Notes: generated by a model from the letters alone, not told the origin. Positions 7,093 to 14,925 are shown, numbered from the stretch's first letter. The stretch is DNA of 18,747 bases from Campylobacterales bacterium (GCA_025800305.1 JAOXRY010000438.1:1-18747), one strand, 5' to 3'. Numbers and translations: made by a program.

Positions 7093-8418
7093 TTGAGTAG
7101 TTTTACCACATTGAACCTTCCTAAATCCATATTAGAAAACTTAGAAAAACTAGGATATACAAACACAACAAAAATCCAAGAAGTCTCCCTTCCTTATATT
7201 TTACAAGGGAAAGATCTTATAGGTCAAGGAAAAACAGGAAGTGGAAAAACTGCTGCTTTTGGAATTGGGATCTTACTAGATCTAGATCTGGAAAATACAA
7301 AGACAAATTCATTGGTTTTGTGTCCAACAAGAGAACTTGCAGATCAAGTAGCACAAGAGCTTAGAAAACTAGCAAGGTTTGAAAAAAACATCAAGATCTT
7401 AACCCTTTGTGGTGGTTCACCTATGAAGCCTCAGATCTCATCTTTAAGCCATGGAGCCCATATTTTAGTTGGGACTGTTGGAAGAGTGCTTGATCATTTT
7501 TCTAAAGACACTTTAGATCTAAGTGAACTTAAAAATGTTGTTCTTGATGAGGCTGATAAAATGCTTGATATGGGGTTTTATGAAGATATTCTAAAGATCT
7601 TAAACAAGACTTCTAAAAAAAGACAAACCCTTCTTTTTTCAGCTACTTTTGAAGAGAAAACTAAAAAACTAGCAGAAGAGATTTTAAATAATCCTATGAC
7701 AGTAAAAGTTGATACAACTCACCATAAAGATGTTATTAAGGAGATCTTTTACAAAAGTGAAAGTAAAGAAGAACTTTTAATAGACTCTTTAAAGTTTCAT
7801 AGACCAAAATCTTCTATTGTCTTTGTTAATACAAAAGCAAAAAGTTATGAGGTGATAGATCTTTTAGATGAATATGGTTTTGACAGTATTTTGTTAAATG
7901 GAGATCTTGAACAGTACAAAAGAGATGAAGTAATGATTCAGTTTTCCAATCATAGCTTTCCTATTCTTGTTGCAACAGATGTGGCAGCAAGAGGATTGGA
8001 TATTAAAAATCTAGATCTTGTCATTAATTATGAGTACCCTTTTAAAGAAGAAAACTATACCCATAGAATAGGAAGAACAGCAAGGGCGGGAGAAGAGGGA
8101 GTTGCTATCTCTCTTTTTCACAACAAAGAGAAGATTCTAGATGAAACAAAACTGGAAAGTTGTGATTTTCAGTTAAAAGATAAAACACCAATTACATCAG
8201 ATCTAGAAACAATGTGTATTAACGGAGGGAAAAAAGCCAAGGTAAGAAAAGGAGATATCTTGGGAACTTTGATTAAAGATCTCAAACTACCTAATGACTC
8301 AATCAAAAAGATAGATATTACAGATAGATACTCTTATGTGGCTCTTAAAAAAAGTGAGAAGTTAGATCTTCAAACTATTAAGATTAAAGGGAAGAAATTC
8401 AAGGTTTGGTTTTTATAG
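7093..8418 (+). CDS. dbpA: ATP-dependent RNA helicase DbpA (DEAD-box)
   Basis: This 441-aa helicase uses a TTG start, the first in-frame start before the Q-motif region. Motifs in order: Q motif GYTNTTKIQ (21-29), Walker A GKTGSGKT (46-53), Ia PTRELA (78-83), DEAD (152-155), SAT (183-185), ATDVAARGLD, and HRIGRTARAG. The last 70 residues (KVRKGDILGTLIKDL to the end) match the DbpA RNA-binding domain, which in E. coli DbpA recognises hairpin 92 of 23S rRNA during 50S subunit assembly. That domain separates DbpA from DeaD, RhlE and SrmB. The TTG start and weak Shine-Dalgarno suggest low translation. The gene is transcribed alone, diverging from the FrdB/HdrB-like gene and converging on the 194-aa gene. 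It holds about 14 of the window's AGATCT palindromes, the highest density of any gene here. Confidence 0.95.
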   Translation: MSSFTTLNLPKSILENLEKLGYTNTTKIQEVSLPYILQGKDLIGQGKTGSGKTAAFGIGILLDLDLENTKTNSLVLCPTRELADQVAQELRKLARFEKNIKILTLCGGSPMKPQISSLSHGAHILVGTVGRVLDHFSKDTLDLSELKNVVLDEADKMLDMGFYEDILKILNKTSKKRQTLLFSATFEEKTKKLAEEILNNPMTVKVDTTHHKDVIKEIFYKSESKEELLIDSLKFHRPKSSIVFVNTKAKSYEVIDLLDEYGFDSILLNGDLEQYKRDEVMIQFSNHSFPILVATDVAARGLDIKNLDLVINYEYPFKEENYTHRIGRTARAGEEGVAISLFHNKEKILDETKLESCDFQLKDKTPITSDLETMCINGGKKAKVRKGDILGTLIKDLKLPNDSIKKIDITDRYSYVALKKSEKLDLQTIKIKGKKFKVWFL

Positions 8419-8443
8419 TTTAGGAACGTTGGTGAAAACAGAT

Positions 8444-9028
8444 CTAAACAACTACATTTAAAAGACTTTTATCTGCTAGTTTATCTTCATGTTTTTTTAG
8501 TTCTGTGGCAAATTTTATTGCTAGTTCTGTTAGAATTTTGTACTGAGAGACCTTTTCTTTGGCAAAAGCATTATCTATATCAGAACTACCTAGACTATAA
8601 GTTCGTCTCACCCAAGACTCATCTCTAGAAGAGAGATCTTCGATTCTTTCTTTTAGGTGGGAGTACCATTCAAAATAATCTCCTGTAGGTTCATTTTTTT
8701 GGGTTTCTACTACTCTTTTGAGCTCTGCTGCTCGTTCCATTGATTTGGTAGGATAAATAGGTTCGTAGGCAGGTCCAGTATATTTTAGATTTTGTATGGG
8801 TAAGATATGAAGAGTTGATAAGCTTAAAGCAGATGTTGAAAAATCCATATTTTTTTCTTTTGCAAAGCTCTTTTTGGTTTCCATGAAAATGTCCCATATA
8901 TCCCTTGAAATATTAAAAAAAGATAACTGTTTAGATATTGTCTCTTCATCTTTACTATTTATATTATTTAAGCTGACAGTGATGCTTTCTGTAGAAGAAG
9001 GTAGTGGATTTCCTATTTTACCTGTCAT
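8444..9028 (-). CDS. Hypothetical 194-aa soluble protein
   Basis: The ATG at 9028 follows a good AAGGTGAT Shine-Dalgarno. No signal peptide, membrane segment or cysteine is visible. The N-terminal 45 residues are Ser/Asn-rich and probably disordered. The middle holds a Pro/Tyr-rich patch (YTGPAYEPIYPTKSM, about residues 83-97), and the C-terminal half is charged and helical (ERAAELKRVVETQ; EDLSSRDESWVRRTY; LAIKFATELKKHEDKLADK). I recognise no family. It lies downstream of the lepA operon on the same strand but has its own -10 and a 66-nt gap, so it is probably a separate unit, with read-through possible because no clear terminator intervenes. Confidence 0.75.
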   Translation of the reverse strand: MTGKIGNPLPSSTESITVSLNNINSKDEETISKQLSFFNISRDIWDIFMETKKSFAKEKNMDFSTSALSLSTLHILPIQNLKYTGPAYEPIYPTKSMERAAELKRVVETQKNEPTGDYFEWYSHLKERIEDLSSRDESWVRRTYSLGSSDIDNAFAKEKVSQYKILTELAIKFATELKKHEDKLADKSLLNVVV

Positions 9029-9046
9029 ATCATCACCTTAGTAATT

Positions 9047-9075
9047 ATTATAAGTACAATTGTGAAATAAATAAA
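9047..9075 (-). promoter_or_regulatory. Candidate promoter for the 194-aa gene
   Basis: A perfect minus-strand TATAAT lies at 9052-9047, 18 nt before the start codon and just upstream of the Shine-Dalgarno. The -35 region is only T-rich (TTTATT), as is common in Campylobacterota promoters. A 14-bp A/T palindrome (AAAATTATAATTTT) near 9077-9090 lies farther upstream. Confidence 0.45.
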
Positions 9076-9094
9076 AAATTATAATTTTAATAGT

Positions 9095-9430
9095 TTAATC
9101 GGTTTTAAATTCATCCTCTTTTTGAATATAACGATAATATAAGAGATAAACTAATCCACCAACTAGAAAAATTCCAGATCCAAAAAGAAATAATCCTAGA
9201 GAAAAGTCTTTTTTCCGAAAGATAAGATCTTTTCCAATAGTTATAATATTAAACCCGTTGGCAAGGAAAAACTCTTTGATTTTTTCTTTTTTTTCTTCAT
9301 CTTTTAGATCTATGTTTTCTTTTATAGAGGCTATGTACTCTTGTGCAAATTTTGTTCTTTTAAAGTGATTTTTTCTTTCAAAGTAGTAGAGGATGAGTCC
9401 AACTATGGATAGAAGAAGAATTACAGCCAT
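9095..9430 (-). CDS. Small membrane protein with two transmembrane helices
   Basis: This 111-aa protein has a hydrophobic helix at residues 2-16, a long charged loop (about 18-75, Lys/Glu-rich and probably helical, including DLKDEEKKEKIKEFF), a second helix at about 79-99, and a short charged tail. Its ATG lies inside the last codons of the upstream membrane-protein gene (10-nt overlap), so translation is probably coupled. It is the last gene of the prs-lepA operon. I recognise no family; partnership with the upstream membrane protein is inference from the overlap. Confidence 0.8.
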   Translation of the reverse strand: MAVILLLSIVGLILYYFERKNHFKRTKFAQEYIASIKENIDLKDEEKKEKIKEFFLANGFNIITIGKDLIFRKKDFSLGLFLFGSGIFLVGGLVYLLYYRYIQKEDEFKTD

Positions 9431-10071
9431 ATTTTTCTCTTTTTGATAAGGTATCCGATTATGCCAGTAAAAATGGCTATACCAACAATTATAATGACAG
9501 TAGTTGTATCAAAGTTTGATAGAAAATCACTGATCTCTTTAATAAACATTGACCATAAAATCACAGCTATATATGTTGCAAAAAGAACAATGGAGAGAGT
9601 CTTTCTGTGGGAAAAACCTAGAAAATAGCCAATTATAGCTCCCACGGTAGGACCAGTCATAAAAAATGGCATTATGACAAAAAGAACTAATCCTATGATT
9701 CCGTATTTGTTTACTGTCTCTTTATGCTCTTTTGCATTTTTATGAGTGGATTCAATCCATTTGTCTAAGAGTTGCAATTTTAAAACTGCATTTTTCCCTA
9801 AAATAAAAGAGGAATAGAAGAATAAAACGATAATTGTTTCAACAGTAATTGTAAGAAGGATATTTATTAAAGGTGTAAATCCATAAAGATAACCAACAGA
9901 AAGTCCTGCTGCTCTTCCTAATGTTCCATTTGAAATAGTTATCTCTAAGATCTGTAATGCAGTTTTGTTATCGTAAAAGGAGAAGATGAAAAGGGCGAAA
10001 AAATAAAGAAATATAGAGATGACAGAGGCGATAAAAATCAAACCTCCATCAGCTCTATATATTTTATACAT
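9421..10071 (-). CDS. COG2426-type integral membrane protein (putative small multidrug export family)
   Basis: This 216-aa protein has about five to six membrane helices. The segment KYGIIGLVLFVIMPFF, then TGPTVGAIIGYFLGF (about residues 122-153) matches the core of the Sm_multidrug_ex family (PF06695/COG2426), whose signature is a P-x-x-TG motif followed by GxxxxYxLG. The family name rests on thin evidence and the transport substrate is unknown. The ATG at 10071 lies one base after the lepA stop with no clear Shine-Dalgarno of its own, so translational coupling to lepA is likely. It overlaps the next gene by 10 nt. Confidence 0.8.
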   Translation of the reverse strand: MYKIYRADGGLIFIASVISIFLYFFALFIFSFYDNKTALQILEITISNGTLGRAAGLSVGYLYGFTPLINILLTITVETIIVLFFYSSFILGKNAVLKLQLLDKWIESTHKNAKEHKETVNKYGIIGLVLFVIMPFFMTGPTVGAIIGYFLGFSHRKTLSIVLFATYIAVILWSMFIKEISDFLSNFDTTTVIIIVGIAIFTGIIGYLIKKRKIWL

Positions 10072-10072
10072 A

Positions 10073-11863
10073 TTAGTCTATTTTTAATACAGCTAAAAAT
10101 GCTTCTTGTGGAAGATTTACTTTACCAATTGCTTTCATTCTTTTCTTACCAGCTTTTTGTTTCTCTAAAAGCTTTCTTTTTCTTGTGATATCACCACCGT
10201 AACATTTAGCAGTTACGTTTTTACCAACAGATTTTACTGTCTCTCTAGCGATAATTTTATTACCAATACTAGCTTGAATAGCAACTTCAAAAAGTTGTCT
10301 ATCAATAAGCTCTTTTAGGCTCTTACAAAGATCTCTACCTTTACTATCTGCTTTTGTTCTAGGAACGATTAAAGACAGAGCATCAACAACCTCTCCAGCA
10401 ACTTTAACATCAAGCTTTACAAGATCTCCCTCTTGATTATCAATAAGTTCATAATCAAAAGAAGCATATCCCTTCGTTAAAGTTTTTAGCTTGTCATAAA
10501 AATCAACAATAATCTCATTCATAGGAACAGCGTAGACAAGCATTACTCTATCTTCTCCAAGATAGTCCATCTTCTCTTGAACACCACGCTTATCATTCAT
10601 AAGAGTAATCATTGGACCAACATAATCTTTTGGAACAATTACCGTAGCTCTTGCATACGGCTCTTTGATTGTCTCAATATTTTGAACTTCTGGAAGTTCT
10701 GTTGGGTTTTCGATATAGACAGTTTCACCGTTTGTTTTTATAACTTCATATGTAACAGTTGGTGCTGTTGCAATTAGGTCAATATTAAATTCACGCTCTA
10801 GTCTCTCTTTAATGACTTCCATGTGAAGCATACCAAGGAAACCAACTCTAAATCCGTAACCTAGTGCAACAGAAGTTTCAGGCTCATAAGAGATACTAGA
10901 ATCATTAAGACTTAGCTTATCAAGAGCGTCTCTTAAAGCTTCAAATTGGTCTGTTTCAATTGGGTAAAGTCCAGCAAATACAAAAGGTTTTGCTTCTTCA
11001 TATGTTGCAACAGGCTCCGTCGCTGGATGTTTTCCATCAGTAATAGTATCACCAACAGCAACATCCCCGACATTTTTAAGACCCATTACAACAATAGCAA
11101 TTTCTCCAGCTTTTGCCGTTGGAGTTTTTACATCTTTAATCGGGTGAGGGTACATAAGATCTAAAATATCGTGGGTCTTTCCAGTACCCATAACTTTTAC
11201 TTTCTGACCTTTTTTAAACTCTCCATCAAAAACTCTCACAAGAGCAAGAGCTCCCAAGTAGCTGTCAAACCAGCTGTCATAAATAAGAGCTTTTGGAGTT
11301 CCTTCTGGGTCACCTTCTGGTGGTGGTACAAGATCTACGATTGTATCAAGAAGATTTTTGATTCCAAGACCAGATTTTGCAGAAACAAGGTTTGCGTTTT
11401 CACAATCAAGTCCGATTGTCTGTTCAATCTCACCTTTTACTCTATCAACTTCAGCTGATGGAAGATCTACCTTATTGATTACAGGAATAATCTCTAAATC
11501 ATTATCAAGGGCAAGATACACATTGGCAATTGTTTGAGCCTCAACACCTTGGGCAGCATCAACAACAAGCAAAGCACCTTCACTGGAGATAAGAGATTTA
11601 CTTACTTCGTGGGAGAAGTCAACGTGTCCTGGAGTATCGATTAGATTAAGAATATACTCTTCACCATCTTTAGTGTATTTTAGTCTTACACTTTGGGCTT
11701 TAATCGTGATACCTCTCTCTTTTTCAATATCCATACCATCAAGAAGCTGAGCGTCCATCTCTCTGTCACTAACAGCTCCAGTATCTTGGATAATTCTATC
11801 AGCCAAAGTACTTTTACCGTGGTCGATATGTGCAATAATTGAGAAGTTTCTAATATTTTTCAC
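10073..11863 (-). CDS. lepA: Elongation factor 4 (LepA), back-translocating GTPase
   Basis: This 596-aa protein has the standard family length. It starts at GTG (11863-11861), with AAGGA (11876-11872) overlapping the prs stop codon. GTPase motifs: G1 AHIDHGKST (11-19), switch II DTPGHVDF, G4 NKVD, G5 SAK. Domains II, III and V follow as in EF-G without domain IV. The LepA-specific C-terminal domain is intact (KCYGGDITRKRKLLEKQKAGKKRMK, split here only by reading, then VNLPQEAFLAVL). It acts on the ribosome, where it affects stalled or mis-translocated complexes and 30S biogenesis. It is the second gene of the minus-strand operon, 11 nt after prs and 1 nt before the COG2426-type gene. No disruption is seen. 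Confidence 0.98.
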   Translation of the reverse strand: MKNIRNFSIIAHIDHGKSTLADRIIQDTGAVSDREMDAQLLDGMDIEKERGITIKAQSVRLKYTKDGEEYILNLIDTPGHVDFSHEVSKSLISSEGALLVVDAAQGVEAQTIANVYLALDNDLEIIPVINKVDLPSAEVDRVKGEIEQTIGLDCENANLVSAKSGLGIKNLLDTIVDLVPPPEGDPEGTPKALIYDSWFDSYLGALALVRVFDGEFKKGQKVKVMGTGKTHDILDLMYPHPIKDVKTPTAKAGEIAIVVMGLKNVGDVAVGDTITDGKHPATEPVATYEEAKPFVFAGLYPIETDQFEALRDALDKLSLNDSSISYEPETSVALGYGFRVGFLGMLHMEVIKERLEREFNIDLIATAPTVTYEVIKTNGETVYIENPTELPEVQNIETIKEPYARATVIVPKDYVGPMITLMNDKRGVQEKMDYLGEDRVMLVYAVPMNEIIVDFYDKLKTLTKGYASFDYELIDNQEGDLVKLDVKVAGEVVDALSLIVPRTKADSKGRDLCKSLKELIDRQLFEVAIQASIGNKIIARETVKSVGKNVTAKCYGGDITRKRKLLEKQKAGKKRMKAIGKVNLPQEAFLAVLKID

Positions 11864-11874
11864 TCTATTTTTCC

Positions 11875-12807
11875 TTAACTACCAAATAGTCCATTTACAG
11901 ATTCGTTATTTGTGATTCTTCTTAAAACTTCAGCAAAAAGTGGAGCTGCAGAAAGAACAGTGATTTTATCACTTTGCTTTTTTAGTGGAATTGTATCTGT
12001 AACGATTAATTCATCTAAACCATCTTCATCGATTCTAATATAAGCAGGACCACTTAAAACAGGGTGAGTTGCACAAGCGATAACACTTTTTGCTCCTCTT
12101 GCTTTTAAGGCTCTTGCCGCATTTGTCATAGTACCAGCTGTATCAATGATGTCGTCAATAAAGATAGCATCTTTACCATCAATCTCACCAATGATGTTCA
12201 TTACTTCACTAACATTTGCTTTTTCTCTTCTTTTATCAACAATAACAAGATCTAGATCTAGTTTTTTAGCTAACTCTCTAGCTCTTGCAACTCCACCAAC
12301 ATCAGGAGAAACAACAACAGCATTTGAAAGATCTCTCTCTTTTAAATGTTCTGCAAAGATTAAAGAACCATAAAGATTATCAACAGGAATATCGAAAAAC
12401 CCTTGGATTTGTCCAGCATGTAAGTCCATTGTAATAACTCTATCAACACCTCTAGATTCAATTAGACTTGCAACCATTTTTGCACTAATTGGAACTCTAG
12501 GAGCTGCTTTTCTATCTTGTCTTGCATAACCAAAATATGGGATAACTACAGTAATACTTCTTGCACTAGATCTGTGAAGTGCATCAACCATTAATAATAG
12601 TTCCATAAGAGTATCGTTTGCTGGTGCACAGGTTGGTTGAAGGATAAAAACATCTTGTCCTCTAACACTTTCATTGATCTGTACACCAATCTCACCATCA
12701 CTGAATTGATTTAGTTTTACACCACCTAGTGGATGCTCCATAATTTCACAAATTTTTTCTGCTAGCTCTGGATGTGCTGAACCAGAGAAGATTTTATAGC
12801 CGCCCAT
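11875..12807 (-). CDS. prs: Ribose-phosphate pyrophosphokinase (PRPP synthetase)
   Basis: This 310-aa enzyme makes 5-phosphoribosyl-1-pyrophosphate from ribose 5-phosphate and ATP, for purine, pyrimidine, His, Trp and NAD synthesis. It shows the class I features: the YKIFSGSAHPELA N-terminus, the flexible catalytic loop YFGYARQDRKAAPR, the metal/ribose motif DLHAGQIQGFF, the catalytic KRREKANVSE segment, and the PRPP loop DDIIDTAGT. Length is typical and no residue is obviously missing. The ATG at 12807 follows AAGGGG. It is the first gene of the prs-lepA operon and diverges from ymdB. Confidence 0.98.
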   Translation of the reverse strand: MGGYKIFSGSAHPELAEKICEIMEHPLGGVKLNQFSDGEIGVQINESVRGQDVFILQPTCAPANDTLMELLLMVDALHRSSARSITVVIPYFGYARQDRKAAPRVPISAKMVASLIESRGVDRVITMDLHAGQIQGFFDIPVDNLYGSLIFAEHLKERDLSNAVVVSPDVGGVARARELAKKLDLDLVIVDKRREKANVSEVMNIIGEIDGKDAIFIDDIIDTAGTMTNAARALKARGAKSVIACATHPVLSGPAYIRIDEDGLDELIVTDTIPLKKQSDKITVLSAAPLFAEVLRRITNNESVNGLFGS

Positions 12808-12846
12808 AAAATGCCCCTTTTTACTTCGTCTTTGTAATTTTTCGTG

Positions 12847-12875
12847 ATTTTAGCAAAATTTAGTTTTGGTAGAAT
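12847..12875. promoter_or_regulatory. Divergent prs / ymdB promoters with extended -10 elements
   Basis: On the minus strand TGCTAAAAT (12855-12847) is an extended -10 about 40 nt before the prs start. On the plus strand TGGTAGAAT (12867-12875) is an extended -10 about 30 nt before the ymdB start. Both fit the TGnTAnAAT form common in Campylobacterota, where -35 boxes are poorly conserved. The two elements are only 11 bp apart and would compete for polymerase. Confidence 0.55.
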
Positions 12876-12905
12876 TCCTTTAACTTTTTATTTATTGGAA
12901 ACTAT

Positions 12906-13718
12906 GTGAAAATACTATTTTTAGGGGATATTGTCGGTCGTCCAGGGCGAGAGATAATTAAAGAAAACTTATTAAAAATTAGAAATTTAGAAAATATCGA
13001 TTACGTAATAGCAAACTATGAAAATGCAGCCCATGGATTTGGTGTAACAATCAAAACAGCAAATGAACTTTTTAGTTTAGGAATTGATGCAATGACTGGA
13101 GGTAACCACACTTGGGATAAAAAAGAAATCTCTAGCCTTTTTGAAACCCACAATGTAATTAGACCTGTTAATCTTCCTGAAGGTGCTGATGGAGAGGGTG
13201 TTTTAATTGATGAGGTTAATGGAGAAAAAATAGCTGTAGTAAATCTTATGGGATATTACACAATGCCAATGGTAGACAATCCTTTTACAATTATGGAAAG
13301 TATTGTTGATGAGCTGGAAAGACAAGAGATAAAGCATATATTTATTGATATCCACGGTGAAGCTACCAGTGAGAAAAATGCTCTTCTTCAAATGTTTAAA
13401 GGTCGTGTAAGTGCTATTTGCGGAACTCATACCCATGTGGGAACTGATGATTTACAGATCTATGGTGGTACAGGATATGTAACAGAAGCAGGGCTTAATG
13501 GGTGCTTTGATGGTGTTATAGGAATGGGATCAAAAGAGCCTATTTACAGGTTTAAAACAGGAATGAAAGCTAGTTATGAGGTTCCTAAAAAGTGCTTGAA
13601 GATCTTTCAAGGAATCGTTTTTGATTTAGATAGTAGTGGAAAATGTATTGATAGTTATAAGGTAAAAGCTTATGATAATGTTCAGCCATTTATTTCCCAA
13701 AAGGCTTTTCATCACTAG
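12906..13718 (+). CDS. ymdB: YmdB-family metallophosphoesterase (TIGR00282)
   Basis: This 270-aa protein starts at GTG. An ATG two bases earlier is followed at once by TGA, so it cannot be used; GGAA at 12897-12900 is a weak Shine-Dalgarno. The dimetal site is complete: D8 (FLGDIVGRPGR), E39/N40 (ANYENAAHG), N67/H68 (GGNHTWD), H150 (DIHGEATSEK), and H175/H177 (CGTHTHVGTDD). In Bacillus the family hydrolyses 2',3'-cyclic nucleotides and affects biofilm and motility genes; a similar RNA-decay or nucleotide-signalling role here is inference. It is the first plus-strand gene after the prs promoter, 41 nt before the cyclic-nucleotide-binding gene. Confidence 0.93.
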   Translation: MKILFLGDIVGRPGREIIKENLLKIRNLENIDYVIANYENAAHGFGVTIKTANELFSLGIDAMTGGNHTWDKKEISSLFETHNVIRPVNLPEGADGEGVLIDEVNGEKIAVVNLMGYYTMPMVDNPFTIMESIVDELERQEIKHIFIDIHGEATSEKNALLQMFKGRVSAICGTHTHVGTDDLQIYGGTGYVTEAGLNGCFDGVIGMGSKEPIYRFKTGMKASYEVPKKCLKIFQGIVFDLDSSGKCIDSYKVKAYDNVQPFISQKAFHH

Positions 13719-13737
13719 TTTTAATATTCTAAAAAGT

Positions 13738-13757
13738 AACTATTGAATAGAATAGTT
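13738..13757 (+). promoter_or_regulatory. Perfect hairpin / operator directly before the start codon of the cNMP-binding gene
   Basis: AACTATT (13738-13744) and AATAGTT (13751-13757) form a perfect 7-bp inverted repeat around GAATAG, ending two bases before the ATG at 13760. No Shine-Dalgarno is visible, so the dyad covers the place where one would be. It could be a protein-binding site or an RNA hairpin limiting initiation. Confidence 0.45.
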
Positions 13758-13759
13758 TT

Positions 13760-14275
13760 ATGGAAACTTTAGAAGATAAATTAATAATCCTTACCGAAAT
13801 AAAATCGAAGATCCATTTTTTGAAGGAACTTTCTTCACAAGACTTAGAGGTTGTTGTTGAAGACATGACTTTTAAAAAATATAAAGAAAACGAAGTAATT
13901 ATTGAGCAAGATAGTCAAGGAAGTGTGATCTTTATCGTCTATAATGGAAAGTGTAGAGTTTCTTATAGACAGACAGATAGCCAAGATCCAATAAAACAAA
14001 AGAAGTTTGTTGAAGTTGGTGTTTTAAAAAAAGGTGATTGTTTTGGAGAGTTAGGAGCAATAGGAAACCACAAAAGAAATGCAAGGGTGAAAGCTTTAGG
14101 AGATGATACTTGGATTATTGGTTTAAAACTGAACCTGAATAACTCTCAAGGTGATGCAAAACTTGATGCAATTCTTGCAAAAGTTTATAAGTCTTTATTG
14201 GTAGATGTTTCAAAAAAGATTTCATATATCAACAAAAAACATCATGAAAACCTAATCCTTCCTTATCTTCAATAA
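13760..14275 (+). CDS. Stand-alone cyclic-nucleotide-binding domain protein
   Basis: This 171-aa protein is essentially one cNMP-binding beta-barrel (residues 20-125): FLKELSSQDLEVVVEDM, then ENEVIIEQDSQGSVIFIVYNGKCRV, then the phosphate-binding cassette FGELGAIGNHKRNARV (95-110). The Glu and Arg normally contacting the cyclic nucleotide are present (FGE; R106 in KRNA), so ligand binding is possible. A C-terminal helical segment (about 135-171) follows, with no helix-turn-helix, so it is not a complete CRP-type activator. It could be a regulatory subunit acting by protein contact. Its stop codon shares one base with the magIII start (TAATG), so the two are translationally coupled. Confidence 0.88.
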   Translation: METLEDKLIILTEIKSKIHFLKELSSQDLEVVVEDMTFKKYKENEVIIEQDSQGSVIFIVYNGKCRVSYRQTDSQDPIKQKKFVEVGVLKKGDCFGELGAIGNHKRNARVKALGDDTWIIGLKLNLNNSQGDAKLDAILAKVYKSLLVDVSKKISYINKKHHENLILPYLQ

Positions 14276-14925
14276 TGAATTCAAAAGAGCTGTTTTTTAA
14301 ACTTCATAATTTAGATCTAATAGATGAAAAAAGATATCCTCATTGGTGGCCAAAACATGGTAAATTTAGTGTTATTATTGGAGTCTTTTTAACACAGCAA
14401 AGCAAGTGGGAAAAGGTTGAGAGATCTTTAGAAAATCTTGAAAAATTAGATCTTTTAGATCTAGAAAACCTTGCTAAAAAAGAGCATTGGCACATTGCAC
14501 AAGCTATTGTTCCTAGTGGACTTTACAATCAAAAAGCAGAGAGAATTCGTCTATTTTGTAACAATGTATTAGAGGAATTTTCAGATCTTCAAAACTTTAA
14601 AAAACAAGTTTCAAGGGAGTGGCTTCTAAGACAAAAGGGAATAGGAGAGGAGAGTGCTGACTCTATTCTAAACTATTTTTGTTTACGACCTTCTATGGTT
14701 GTTGATAGTTATACAAATAGACTTTTAAAAGAGTTTGATTTTACTTTTGAAAGTTATGGTCAAATCAAAGAGTGGTTAGAAGAGGGAATTGAATCTAATT
14801 TTGATGAAATTAGTGAAAAATTAGGATTAGATCTTATTCAAACCTATATGATTTTCCATGGGATGATTGTTGAGTATTGTAAGAACAACAGTAAACGTGG
14901 AGGGATTGATATCTCTTTACTTTAA
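14275..14925 (+). CDS. magIII: 3-methyladenine DNA glycosylase, MagIII type (HhH-GPD superfamily)
   Basis: This 216-aa base-excision enzyme removes 3-methyladenine from alkylated DNA. It resembles H. pylori MagIII throughout: HWWPKHGKF (W24, W25, P26), LTQQSKWEKV, VPSGLYNQKAERI, the helix-hairpin-helix REWLLRQKGIGEESADSIL (114-132), and the catalytic Asp144 in MVVDSYTNRLL. The position of the EndoIII lyase lysine is Glu126, so it should be a monofunctional glycosylase. The [4Fe-4S] cysteines of EndoIII are absent, as in MagIII. The start ATG overlaps the preceding stop by one base. The TAA stop overlaps the antiporter stop on the other strand. The gene holds about six AGATCT sites in 651 bp. 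Confidence 0.9.
   Translation: MNSKELFFKLHNLDLIDEKRYPHWWPKHGKFSVIIGVFLTQQSKWEKVERSLENLEKLDLLDLENLAKKEHWHIAQAIVPSGLYNQKAERIRLFCNNVLEEFSDLQNFKKQVSREWLLRQKGIGEESADSILNYFCLRPSMVVDSYTNRLLKEFDFTFESYGQIKEWLEEGIESNFDEISEKLGLDLIQTYMIFHGMIVEYCKNNSKRGGIDISLL

Noticed and set aside
8405..8455. GTTTAG / CTAAAC as a terminator between dbpA and the 194-aa gene
   Set aside because: Only 6 bp with a loop of about 20 nt and no T-run.
10577..11458. Plus-strand open frames within lepA
   Set aside because: Rich in Cys, Trp and Phe and shadowing a conserved gene; no ribosome binding sites.
12808..12905. Purine-type riboswitch upstream of prs
   Set aside because: The leader is only about 40 nt and has no conserved junction or terminator.
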